Of a stretch of DNA of 44,408 bases, positions 9,135 through 20,531 are shown piece by piece. Under the pieces are notes generated by a model. The model was not told the origin of the DNA and made no database searches. It saw nothing but the letters and a program-made list of their open reading frames with translations. This stretch comes from Entrophospora sp. SA101 (taxonomy: Eukaryota; Glomeromycota; Glomeromycetes; Entrophosporales; Entrophosporaceae): assembly GCA_958430865.1 (NCBI GenBank), contig CAUDNR010004234.1, forward strand, positions 52,835 through 97,242, read 5' to 3'. Each line of letters starts with the position of its first letter. The first letter of the stretch is position 1. The position numbers and the translations under genes are program-made.

Positions 9135-9545
9135 ATGAAAATCAGGATTCGATCCAGTCTTTTTGTCAAACAATTGCTTGGAATCCTTCCATAGATTTTC
9201 AATCTCTTGTGAATATTTTTCTATCACCAGTAAGTTTGCTTAATTTATTTTTGAATTGGCTTTTTCTTGGTCCTATTTTGTTGACTATTTGATCAATTTT
9301 TCAATTTATAATATAGAATTGATTTTTATAAGTTTTACTGAAAATAAGTGAATTAGTAATATTTTTATAATGTTCCAACATAAGGTGGGATTATTTATCT
9401 TGTTTCACATATTCTTGAATGTAAAACAATTCAAACAGCGTTTTTTTATTGATAAGCAATGCAATATGATAATTGTTAATTACATTTGCATAAAGTTTGT
9501 CAGTAAAAAAATAGATTAGTATTTAATAATAAGATTCATTGCATA

Positions 9546-9781
9546 TTATTTTCCTTCTATGGATTTCTGTTTTTTGTCAGGTAGTAATGCACCTTCATGC
9601 TGCTTTCTTTTTCTAATGTTTATTATTTTTCTTTCTTCTTGGTAAATTTCATTGGTAATTCTTTCTTTTCTTAGATAAGCTTCAAGTGTCTGAGTATCAT
9701 TTATTTTGAAAACATAAGGTGCAATCTTTTTTCCTTGTTCTTTCTTCAAAACACTTCTAATTGTTTGGTTCCATGGTAGAT
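9546..9781 (-). pseudogene. Unrecognised basic ORF fragment
   Basis: The minus-strand frame is open from 9781 through 9546, with LPWNQTIRSVLKKEQGKKIA at its beginning and a Lys/Arg/Glu-rich tail ending PDKKQKSIEGK. There is no in-frame ATG at the open end, which abuts a dispersed repeat at 9782, so the 5' part was probably lost there. I do not recognise the family. Confidence 0.35.
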
Positions 9782-9962
9782 CTGATATAAATGAGTTTCA
9801 TATTAATTATTTTTATATAGGGATAGTTCTATATATCACTAAAGATAACAAATGGGATATTATAAAACTATTAATTATGATCACATTACTGATGACTAAA
9901 TTTTGATCCCTGAAACTTTGTCTGGTTTTGTTGCAGCATGCCCCAAATTTCATCTTTAAATA
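9782..9962 (+). repeat. Dispersed repeat, inverted partner at 27363-27530
   Basis: 'gatagttctatatatcact', 'actaaattttgatccctgaa', 'actttgtctggttttgttgc' and 'gcatgcccc' occur here in the same order as in the reverse complement of 27363-27530, with scattered substitutions and a small insertion in the latter. A weaker fragment lies at 40895-40940. No ends or target duplication could be fixed. Confidence 0.7.
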
Positions 9963-10006
9963 TCTTTACCCAATTTGGTAATAATCAACAGTTAGATATA
10001 GAATGC

Positions 10007-10068
10007 GGATAATAAAGTACTATGGATAATAAAATACTGTGGATAATAAAATATTGTGGATAATAAGG
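10007..10068. repeat. 17-bp tandem repeat upstream of the PRP6 gene
   Basis: GGATAATAAAATACTGT and close variants are repeated three to four times head to tail. The rest of 9963-10439 is AT-rich intergenic DNA without a visible gene. Confidence 0.75.
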
Positions 10069-10439
10069 AAGTACAAGTCATTACTGTTATAATGACATTG
10101 AATTTTATTTATTTACAAAAAATAAAATGTTAAATTCACACAATCTATTAGATTTTTGCACAATTATTATTTTTTTATAATGTGTCTTTATCTCTCTGTA
10201 TCTATCACATCACATTTTTTTATGTACAGTATATATAAAAATATTAAAAATAGTAATAGGTTTGTTTATTATATTCAGCCCAATCAAAATTCTTTTTTAT
10301 GTGATAAAATCAAAATGTGATTGACGCAAATCATTACCAAATATGAAAATGACTGCTATGCTGTGCAACATCATAAAATAGATAAAATTGCTTAAAAATA
10401 TCCATGAATTATAATTTAAAAAAAAACTGATTTAAAACA

Positions 10440-13400
10440 ATGTTTTCGGCAACAAAAGATTTCATGAACAAAGAAGCACCTCCAAATTATGTTGCAGGCT
10501 TGGGTAGAGGGTGTGTGTCTAAAATTATTTATACAAATGTTTGATGTTTTGAATGCTGATTTATTCATCGAATTGATTACTTTTTTTTTATTTTAATTTC
10601 AAGTGCAACTGGTTTTACCACACGTTCAGATATAGGGCCTGCCAGAGAAGGACCTACTGATTTCAGGTGAGTTTTATGGTTTACGATTTTTGAAATATTA
10701 AATATATATATATATAAATCCGTTTAATCAACAAAATTGTCTATAAAACCTCTTTCAATTTTCTTGACCATTAAAAATATGTGCCTACTTTAAGTGGATC
10801 TGAAAGAGGTAAACCATACAAAATTTAAGATTCAATTAACATGTATTTGCTAAATCATGACTTTTGACAACTACTAGTGATGCATTACAAAAGAAGGCTC
10901 AACAAGATGATGATGACGATGATGAAAGATTCCAAGATCCCGATAATGAAACAGGTCTTTTTGCTTCTGCACCATATGAAGAAGATGACGAAGAAGCAGA
11001 TAAGATTTACGAAGCAATTGATTTGAAAATGGATGAGCGTAGAAAAGCTAGAAGGTTTGCAATCATATATAAATATTTTTTATTTTTATTTTTATTTATT
11101 TTCCTTTTGTTTAATTACAGAGAAGCTCGTGAAAAACAAGAATTGGAAAAATATCGTGCAGAAAGACCAAAAATTCAACAACAATTTGCTGATTTAAAAA
11201 GAGGCCTTGCTGCTGTTACAGATGTTGAATGGGCAAATTTACCAGAAGTTGGTGATCTTGTTGGAAAAAATCGTAAAAAAACTAATTTAAGAGAAAGGTG
11301 AATTCTTCAATTTATTATGATTTTTAAAATTTTTTATAAATATATAAATATAAAATTAATAATGTATTCTATGCCATTTATTAGATATTATGCTGTCCCA
11401 GATTCACTGTTGGAAAAATCTAGAGAAGATAATCAATATATTACCACTTTGGACGCTCAACAACAAGTATGATTAAATAAATGACTTGGATAGATTATTT
11501 GATATATATTAAATTTAATTATAAAATTTATCCATTATTTTTTTTTTAGAAATTTGGCGGTTTCCAAACACCTGCACCAGATTCTGGAATGATGACTAAT
11601 TTTATCGAGATTGGACAAGCAAGAGATAAAGTTCTAAGTTTGAAATTGGATCAAATTTCAGATTCTGTTAGTGGTCAGACTACTGTTGATCCAAAAGGCT
11701 ATTTAACAGATTTAAATAGTGTAGTTATTAAAAGTGATGCTGAAATAGGGTACGCATTTCATTATTTGAGGATATTTATTATGTAATTGAAAAAATGATA
11801 TTATGATTTTTATTAAAAAATTTTTTCGCATTTTAGTGATATCAAGAAGGCTCGGCTTTTATTGAATTCGGTAATTTCAACAAATCCAAAACACGCGCCT
11901 GGTAATTTTATATACAACTTTTTACATGATAATCTTGTCTTCTATTATTTTTAAAATATTAAAATAGGGGTTTTTTAACTCTTCCAAAAATTATTTATTT
12001 AGGTTGGATTGCAGCAGCACGTTTAGAAGAAGTTGCTGGTAAATTATCACAAGCTAGAACTATAATCGCTAAAGGCTGTGAAGAATGTCCTAAAAATGAG
12101 GACGTATGGTTGGAAGCAGCTCGCTTGAACAATGCTGATACTGCTAGAACTATATTAGCAAATGCTGTTAGGCATCTTCCACAATCAGTTAAAATTTGGT
12201 TGCAAGCTGTAAAATTAGAAACTGTTCCTAAAAATCAAAAACAAGTTCTTAGGAGGGCGTTAGAATTTGTACCCAATTCTGTGAAACTTTGGAAAGCCGC
12301 TGTCAATATGGAAGAAGACCCAGCTGATGCTTGTATATTGTTGGGTCGTGCAACTGAATTGGTTCCTCTTTCTGTTGATTTGTGGTTGGCGCTTGCAAGA
12401 CTTGAGAGTTATGAAAATGCCAAAAAAGTCCTTAATCGTGCTCGTACTTTTATACCCACATCCCATGAAATATGGATAGCAGCAGCTCGCCTTGAAGAAC
12501 AACAAGGAAACGAAAAAATGACAGACAAAATCATTGCTCGTGCAGTAACTGTCCTATCAGAAAAGGGTACTGTTTTAGGTAGAGAGCAATGGTTACAAGA
12601 GGCTGAAAAATGTGAAAAAGAGGGTAGCATTGGAACTTGCCAAGCCATGGTAAGAAATACTATTGGTATGGGAATTGAACAACAAGACAAAAAAGCTATT
12701 TGGATGGAAGATGCTGAAAGTTGTGTGTCACATGGCTCAATTGAAACCGCTAGAGCTATATATGCTCAAGCGTTAAAAACTTTCCCTGGTAAAAAATCAA
12801 TCTGGAGAAGAGCTGCCTTTCTTGAAAAGTCGCATGGCACAAGGTAAGAAAATTTAATTATTATCATTAAATAACTTTTTTATGTTTATTTATTGACTTG
12901 GTAAAATAAAATAAATTTTTAGAGAATCCTTGGAAGAATTACTTCAACGTGCTGTAAGATTTTGTCCACAAGCTGAGGTCCTTTGGTTAATGGGAGCTAA
13001 AGAGAAATGGTTATCTGTTAGTATAAATACAAGTTTTTTATTTATTTTTCCCAACTTGTATACAACAAATAATAATTTTAATAATATAACTATTTAATTC
13101 AACGTAGGGTGATGTTAATGGTGCAAGATATATTTTAACTGAGGCTTTCAAAGCCAACTCAAATAGCGAACAAATATGGCTAGCTGCTGTGAAACTAGAA
13201 GCTGAAAATGGAGAATATGAACGTGCAAGAGTTTTGTTACAAAGAGCTAGAGAACAAGCAGGCACAGAAAAAGTATGGATGAAATCCATTGTGTTGGAAC
13301 GTCAACTTAATAAGATAACAGAAGCTTTGTCTATGTTGGATGAAGCTTTACAAAAGTTCCCTACTTTTGATAAACTTTGGATGATCAAAGGACAAATCGA

Positions 13401-14241
13401 AGACGAAAATGGTGACATACAAACAGCAAGGGCGACCTACTTAAGAGCTGTAAAAAATTGTCCAAAATCGGTCACTTTGTGGATTTTGGCTTCACGTTTA
13501 GAAGAAAAGGCAGGAATATTAATAAAAGCTAGGGCTACTCTAGAAAGAGGCCGCTTATTAAATCCAAAAATACCTGAATTATGGTGCGAATCTATTCGAG
13601 TTGAATTAAGAGGTAACAACGTTAATATGGCAAAGGCCCTATTGTCAAAAGGTAAACTATTCAAAAAATACTTTCATTTAATAAAAATATTTTTTTAAAA
13701 AATACATAATGTTATTTACAATCAAATGTCATTTTCTTCATATTATTTATTAGCTTTACAAGAATGTCCAAACTCAGGTTTATTGTGGTCAGAGGCAATC
13801 TTTATGGAACCTCGACCACAACGTAGAACCAAATCAGTAGATGCCTTAAAAAAATGCGATAACGATCCAATAGTAATTACCACAGTGGCACGACTATTTT
13901 GGTTAGAGCGTAAAGTCGATAAAGCACGTACATGGTTTGAAAAGGTCGTAAAAGTGGATCCTGATTGTGGTGATTCATGGGGTTGGTTCTATAAGTTTGA
14001 ATGTCAACATGGAACAGAGGTATGATATATTTAAAATTTTCTTTTTCTTTTTTAAAGATAAGTTAAAAGAATCTTACATAAAATAATTTCTCTCTAGAAA
14101 CTACAAGAAGACGTGATATCACGATGTGTTGCTGCTGAACCTCACCATGGTGAATATTGGCAATCAGTTGCAAAAGATATGAAAAATGTTGGCAAAAATA
14201 CGGAAGAGATTTTAAAAATTGTTGCTAATGTTCTTCCATAA
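10440..14241 (+). CDS. PRP6: Pre-mRNA splicing factor PRP6/Prp1 (U4/U6.U5 tri-snRNP)
   Basis: PRP6-family proteins bridge U5 and U4/U6 in the tri-snRNP. I deduce 12 exons: 10440-10510, 10604-10666, 10878-11054, 11121-11297, 11385-11466, 11550-11749, 11837-11901, 12003-12843, 12923-13016, 13108-13651, 13754-14019, 14098-14241. All have GT-AG borders, total 2,724 nt and give 907 residues, close to human PRPF6 (941). The protein starts [20 protein letters not shown] and [20 protein letters not shown], the PRP1 N-terminal signature, followed by an acidic stretch ([16 protein letters not shown]) and a run of HAT helical repeats such as [27 protein letters not shown] and LWILASRLE. The frame is intact throughout. 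The exon 9 end (13016) is the least certain border, fixed by WLSGDVNGAR. An NTE1 gene follows 228 bp downstream on the same strand. Confidence 0.95.
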
Positions 14242-14468
14242 TAATACCACGATATGTTGAATGTTGTTGGTTTTTTTTCTTTTTTTTATATGTTTAATTT
14301 TATTTACGAATTAGGATAGTAGTAAATTGATATTTTTTTCTATATGTAATACATGTAATAATTATTTTTTACCCAACCACATAATCATGCATATTTATGC
14401 TTTCGCGTCATTTACCGGATCATCGTATTATTTGTATTTCTCTTTTTTTTTCCAACTATAAATAAAAA

Positions 14469-17400
14469 ATGGATATTAATTTAACAACAGGCTCAACAGA
14501 CTTGTTGGATGTTGAAAATATTGAATATTCTTTTCCTTTACTTATTGCGTCGATCATATTTAATTGGTCTTTTTCACTAGCATCTTTTGCTACAATTACT
14601 CTTCCTACTTGGATCTATAAACTTCTTTCGTGGTCATTCACATTGCAACTCAATTTTACAACATTATTAATATTTTTTGGATTATCTTTTACTTTAGGAT
14701 ATCTTGTGGTTCGTTATCGGTTTCATAACAAATACTCACGCCTTCCAGTAGAGAAGCCTCAATCTCAAGGACCATGTTATGATTTACATCCCGATGTCAC
14801 TGGTGAAAGTGAAAAACCGAGTAAATACCCAGATGAATTTTTGAGCATGTTTTTGGAGGGTATTAAAGTTTTTGGATATTTGGAAAAGCCTGTTTTTAAT
14901 GAACTGGCAAGACATCTACAAACAAAAAAATTATTAACCGGTGACACGTTAATGTTAGAAAAAGAAAGATCTTTTTATATTGTGGTTGATGGTCATGTCC
15001 AAGTATTTGTGAAAACTGTTAATGAAGAAGAAATAGCATTGGATCCATTTGAAAGTGATGATTATAATCGTGGCTATCAATTGTTGAATGAGGTTACAAA
15101 TGGTGGTACATTGTCAAGTTTGTTTACAATTCTTTCTTTATTCACTGAAGATATTGAACTTCGATATCCTGATACTGAAGAACCAACAACAGTAGCAGAG
15201 GAGAAAAAAGATCATGTTGACAACGTCACTGACTCGAAAAATAAATCATCGGAAAAATATGATGATGGTATTCCGCCTACAAATGATCAAGAAGGCTGGA
15301 AAATTATGTTTTCCAATTTAAATACTTTGGATGAAGAAGCAGATAATTATTTTGGGAAAATTAATCATCAAAAAAAACCTTCAAGAAAAGATAAAACAAA
15401 TAATAATACTTTGTCAAATCTTTCATCGCCACCAAATGAATATTCAAGACCTCAAATTCTTCGAAAAATTTCAAAAGAAAGTTTGCATTCATTAAATGTC
15501 CATCCTAACATCATTGCTAGAGCTACTGTTGACACTACTTTGGCTGTTATACCATCAGAGGCATTTCATAGGCTAACGGAAAATTTTCCAAATTCTGTAG
15601 CTCATATTGTACAGGTAATATTAACTCGTTTTCAAAGAGTTACTTTTTGGACCGGATACAAGTATTTAGGTCTGACTAAGGATCTTTTGAGAACTGAAAA
15701 ACTGATGAACGATGTTGCTAGTTATGGACTCCCAAATGATTTCTTTAGACCTGGTAGTATGGAACGGCTTAGATTAAAATTTGTTGGTAGCGGGACAAAA
15801 TATGCAAGAGAACATCATGATGATTCTGATGATATGGATATGAGTGATAGTGGTTTAATTAACAAAAATAAAAAAAATAGAAACAATTCACGACCCAGAA
15901 AGACTTATGAAAGTGATGTCGAATTCACTGTAAAAAACCATTTGAATAATAAAGGTTTAGACTCATCTCTTACATCTACAACTACTAGATACCTTTCAGT
16001 TCCTACTAAAGAACATGTGAAGCCTACAAGTGGATCACCTATAAATGGTCGTGACTATGATGCGGAAGATGACCGGTATCTTCGTGAATCAGTTCTTGAA
16101 GGTATATCAAAGGGTATTGGTCTTTTACAGCCTAGTTGTGATGACGAATCGATTTCAGAGACAATTTCTTCAGTAAATAGTGAAATAGAAAGTGATGTTG
16201 AAATTTTATTTTATCCAAAAGGCTCCCATCTAGTTAAGGAAGATGAAAGAAATGTCGGCTTATTTTTTGTCATTGATGGTATTTTAGATGTATATGTTAC
16301 TGCAAACAAAAATGATTTATTTGGAAGCTCTACTCCATTTGAATCAAAAATTACTACTCCAATTCCTTTGTCGGCAAAATCTTTACATAAAAAAAAAGAA
16401 TCAATCACAAATGGTCCGAATATTAATACTAGAGACCGTAGCTTATTCATGATCAAATCTGGAGGTATTGCTGGATATCTAGCAGCGTTGACAGGATTTC
16501 CTTCTTTTGTCAATATTCGGGCTAGTACAGATACCTATGTTGGATTTTTATCAAAGGCTTCTTTAAATCGTCTCATGGAAAAAAATCCAACTATACTTTT
16601 AACTTTAGCAAAAAGATTGATTAAACTTTTGTCGCCATTAAGTAATAATTTTAATAAAATAAAAAATTTTTTCTTGCAAAATTATTTATTTTTAAAGATA
16701 TTTTTTCTTATTTGATAAAATATATATTTATTTATTTATATATAATTATAGTTCTTCATATTGATTTTGCGCTTGATTGGTTACAAGTTAATGCAGGTCA
16801 AGTTTTATATAGAAAAGGTGATGTTAGTGATTCCATATATATTGTGCTTAGTGGTCGTGTGCGTACAATTAATGAAAGGGAAAGTGGAGTGATTGATATT
16901 CTTGGAGAATATGGGAAAGGTCAGAGCGTTGGCGAACTTGAAGTTATGAGTATGATATCATTAATTTAACATTATAATAATAAGTAATAATAATAACAAT
17001 ATAATACTTAACTAATGTATTTGAGTTTATTAATAACAATAGCTGGAACACCACGTCCATACACTTTACATGCTATTCGTGATACTGAATTGGCTCGCAT
17101 GCCAAAAACCTTATTTAATTCACTTGCTCTTAGACATCCAGAAATCACCTTACAAATATCTCGTATTATAGCAGGAAGGACACATTTACAACAAGAATTG
17201 GATTGTAATATTGGTAATACTAGCAGTACAGAGTTTGGGAAAAATAATAGAAATTTAAAAACAGTCGGAATATTACCGGTTAATGGAAGTGTTCCTGTGG
17301 CCGAATTTGCCAGCAAGTTAAAAAATGCATTACTTAAAACCGGTGAATCGTGCATACTTTTGAATCATGCTTCTGTAGTTTCTGCATTGGGTAAACATGC

Positions 17401-17727
17401 ATTCAATCAAATTGGAAGGTTAAAATTAATTAATTGGCTGGCAGAACAAGAAGAAAATGCTAGAATAGTATTATATTTGGCTGATGGGGGTATAAATTCT
17501 TCATGGACTCAAACTTGTATTAGACAGGTGGAATATACAATTATAAAATATTTTTTATTAAAAGATTGTTTAATTCATTCACAACATTGAAATGTGTATT
17601 GACACTTATTTATTTTTTCTAATTCCTTAAGGCGGATTGCATACTTTTAGTTGGATTGGGTGACTCAGAGCCATCTATTGGAGAATATGAAAGAATTTTA
17701 ATCGGTGCAAAAACCACAGCCAGAAAA
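14469..17727 (+). pseudogene. NTE1: NTE1 lysophospholipase, truncated before the catalytic domain
   Basis: NTE1/PNPLA6 enzymes are ER-membrane phospholipases that deacylate phosphatidylcholine. Exons deduced: 14469-16641, 16752-16949, 17043-17527, and 17632 onward; the first three total exactly 952 codons. Seen: two N-terminal hydrophobic segments (about residues 21-50 and 62-82), cyclic-nucleotide-binding-like domains near 140-200, 570-730 (ILFYPKGSHLV, FFVIDGILDVYV) and 730-850 ([43 protein letters not shown]), and the NTE hallmark NLKTVGILPV...VPVAEFA. Exon 4 gives [11 protein letters not shown] and [18 protein letters not shown]. There the sequence passes at CCAGAAAA (17720-17727) into Tigger sequence and stops after FIR. 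The patatin domain, expected to hold the GxSxG and DG motifs, is absent from the window. Either a real rearrangement or an assembly misjoin; everything upstream looks functional. Confidence 0.85.
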
Positions 17728-17796
17728 TTTATCCGTTAAACCGAGGGATCCATTAAATCGAAACTTATGATCAAATCATGTAATATATGTGTACAA
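17720..17796 (-). mobile_element. Tigger 3' end fragment joined to NTE1
   Basis: From CCAGAAAATTTATCCGTTAA to 'tatatgtgtacaa' this equals the 3' terminal ~77 bp of the other Tigger copies, in the same orientation as the full copy at 30409-32927. It runs directly into the assembly gap, so the rest of the element is not seen. Confidence 0.85.
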
Positions 17797-17806
17797 NNNN
17801 NNNNNN
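17797..17806. other. Assembly gap (10 N)
   Basis: Ten Ns separate Tigger 3' sequence from the RING-like relic of composite copy 2. The two flanks are not adjacent in copy 1, so the true intervening sequence and even the order are uncertain. Confidence 0.95.
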
Positions 17807-18054
17807 TATTTTAAACAATATAGACACTTGTATTCATGATGTTGTAAACAATATTCATGATAAATATGACCACATGGAAGAAGCGTCAGCTTTATGAACT
17901 GCTGAAAATTTTGATCACTAGAATTTAATTGAGGCTTCATACAAGTATCCTTAAGATGACACTCTATTGATTGGTCAATTGGTGGATAATCTGTACTAAA
18001 TGCCATTGGTAAATGGTGTTGATCAACAATTATATCAAGGTTGCAAGGTGGCAT
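17807..18054 (-). pseudogene. RING-H2-like zinc-finger relic, copy 2
   Basis: The frame carries the same C-G-H, H-E-Y-C and C-L-Y-C arrangement as copy 1 and is cut at its C-terminus by the gap. Several substitutions relative to copy 1 cluster in the 60-80 bp nearest the gap (for example HEYKC for HDHKC), whereas the following 3 kb is nearly identical. Confidence 0.5.
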
Positions 18055-18351
18055 GGAAATTGGTGATTTATTTTATTTGTTTTATTTGTTTTTGCTTTCT
18101 TTGTTTTAGAATTTTGCTTAACATCTTGTCATTTACTTTTTCCTACATTGTTTTTGACTTTAGTGAATAGTTCAAGGAGAAAACAAGATGCCTTGTTTGT
18201 TAACCCTATTGAATCTTTTTTGCAATAAGGATCCTTTTTTTTTGGCAACAAATGAACTTCAAAATATATTATCATGGCAAAGATGGTCAATAATATGAGC
18301 TTGCTTTTGTAAGTTGTTCATTATTATCTGCTTTTCTAGTTTGCCTTCAGA

Positions 18352-19646
18352 TTAATTTTCAACTGGATAATCATTAAAAGTTACAAGATGCATTTTAAGA
18401 GTATCAATAACAGGATGTTTGACGCTTTCCCAATACCATGCATCAAAAAGAAATAATAATGGTGCTTTGTTATAATTTTTTCTTTTAAACTTAGCAAATA
18501 AACACCATACTCTCACACAAGCTTCAATATAATTATCCAAAATTTCCTGACCTGAAAGTTGCTGAATAAATATCCAAAACTAGAGGAATTGCATCATCTA
18601 AAAGGGCTTTCAATGTAAGATATTCAGCATCTCTTGAACAAATTGGTTCAAGTTTCTCAATAATATATGGTGCAACCTTTCTCCAGCCATCTGACATTAT
18701 CTGCAACAATTGATTAATTCTCCAAGGGTGAGGATTTTCAGTGAGCTTTTTGCTTGATCCAAAAATAGATTTATAAGCAGAATTAAAAAAGCCATTAAAT
18801 AGCAAAACAACAGTCTCATGACTGTTGAGTGATACATGCAATGGTCCCCATTATTGGAATAAAAGACCTAACAAATTCTGGAATGATATCCTTTTGTGAT
18901 GGATGCTGATGCATGACAATTGCTCTTCGAGTATGGATTTGGCCTGACCAGTCAGCAATTAATGGAATAACATTTTTTGGAAATAATGAAAAGATTCAAA
19001 TACCTTCATGGCTTCAATATATGATTGAGTAGATTTCAACTCTAGATGGATAAATCTATTAGTAATGTGTTTTTAAGCTGCCGTTCCTCCTTTTTTTTTC
19101 ATGAATCTCAGCATCATAACAATAAGAAATAAGACTACCAAATAAGTCATCTTCAGAAAGAATAAGTTGATTTGCAAATCTATTGTTATATGATTGGGAA
19201 AGTAATGACATGTAATGATTTTCTATTCGGAAAATTAAAGAATCACAATCAATGACTAATGGGTTATGTTTAGCATCATTTGGAACAGCTTTTGCTTCAG
19301 GTATTGGAATAGCAAGGATGGTTGTCATATGATAAACATCACTAGTAGATGTAGTTGTAGGCATTTGTAAGCCATGAGTATTGTGATAATCATCAACATT
19401 TACATTAATTGCATTGTCCTGATAATTTGAGAGCTCTTTAGCAACATTTTCTTTATGAATCAAGGCTATAACATTCCTATTTTCTCTTGATGATGAACTT
19501 AATTGGATACTAGAAAAGGTGTTAATGGCTTGGTTTGAAGTATTAGACTGATCTAAAAACATTGCTATATTTTTTCTTATGGTATTAATTTGTTTATTTC
19601 TAATCCTTGTAAGAAAGTAATATAAAAAAGATAGGCCTTTTACCAC
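18352..19646 (-). pseudogene. DUF6589-like repeat-family gene with frameshifts, copy 2
   Basis: The frames 19646-19059, 18841-18533 and 18540-18352 give the same protein pieces as copy 1, with the same frameshifts and the same stops. Shared breaks show that the parent was already dead when the segment was duplicated, or that both are reads of one locus. Confidence 0.6.
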
Positions 19647-19688
19647 TGCATGATTGTTTGTTCTGTAAGATTCCTATCATTTGGATTA

Positions 19689-20407
19689 CACAGTGAATCT
19701 CGATTTAGTGGATCTTGGGGTTTAACAGATAAATTTTCAAAACCAAATTTTTCTATCTTGATTTAACAGATTTTCGTATTAATATATGTCACTTATAATT
19801 ATAATAATAAGCATATAATAAATAAGTGTATTAATCTTAAATATTAATAACATTTTAATTGAACATATTGTCAACTATTTCTTGGCAACGACACTTATAT
19901 GTATGTCTCTTTTTTTTTCTTTATAAGCTAATGAAAATCCTTTAAATGCTGACGAATTTATTATGATTGATCAAAACCTTGAATTCGAAGAAATGACAGA
20001 ACAAGAAATTGTAAACATAGTGTTGGGACAACCTGAAGTTGAAGATAATGAGGGTGGTGATAAGATAAGTGAGCCAATTGTAACAAGTACAGAAGCTATA
20101 AATGGGTTGGAAAATGCCCTTAAATATATACAACAAAAAGATTTAGAAGTTGATTCTCGAATAATTAAAAATATATTGAAGTTAAAAAGAGAGATTTCTT
20201 ATATAAGTGCCCAAGATGCAAAACAATGTCGAATTGATGAATTTATGAATCAACAATGATATTATTATTATTATTATTATTATTATCCATTATATTTTAC
20301 AAAAATTATTATTTAAATAAAAAATTTTTTTTGTACACATATATTACATGATTTGATCATAAGTTTCGATTTAATGGATCCCTCGGTTTAACGGATAAAT
20401 TTTCTGG
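19689..20407 (+). mobile_element. Internally deleted Tigger element, copy 2
   Basis: It has the same CACAGTGAATC end after TA, the same internal deletion junction and the same residual 98-residue C-terminal frame (19963-20259) as copy 1. It was copied with the surrounding segment rather than inserted independently. Confidence 0.8.
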
Positions 20408-20531
20408 TTAATGTTATGTAATGTAGTGATGAATTAAACAAGATTTTAATAGGTTGCAGCGAGTTTGTGTAATCATCACATTACACAAGCATCAGCATGG
20501 AATTTTTTCAGGAATTTAAAATTTAGATACA

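Noticed and set aside
12260..12690. Long minus-strand frames antisense to PRP6 (also 13038-13289 and 13437-13664)
   Set aside because: They are shadows of PRP6 exons and are interrupted by the splice pattern of the real gene.
16211..16513. 100-codon minus-strand frame in NTE1
   Set aside because: It lies wholly within NTE1 exon 1, opposite a well-supported domain.
17043..17727. NTE1 as an intact short gene ending at FIR-stop
   Set aside because: The last residues are translated Tigger sequence, and all NTE proteins require the missing patatin domain for activity.
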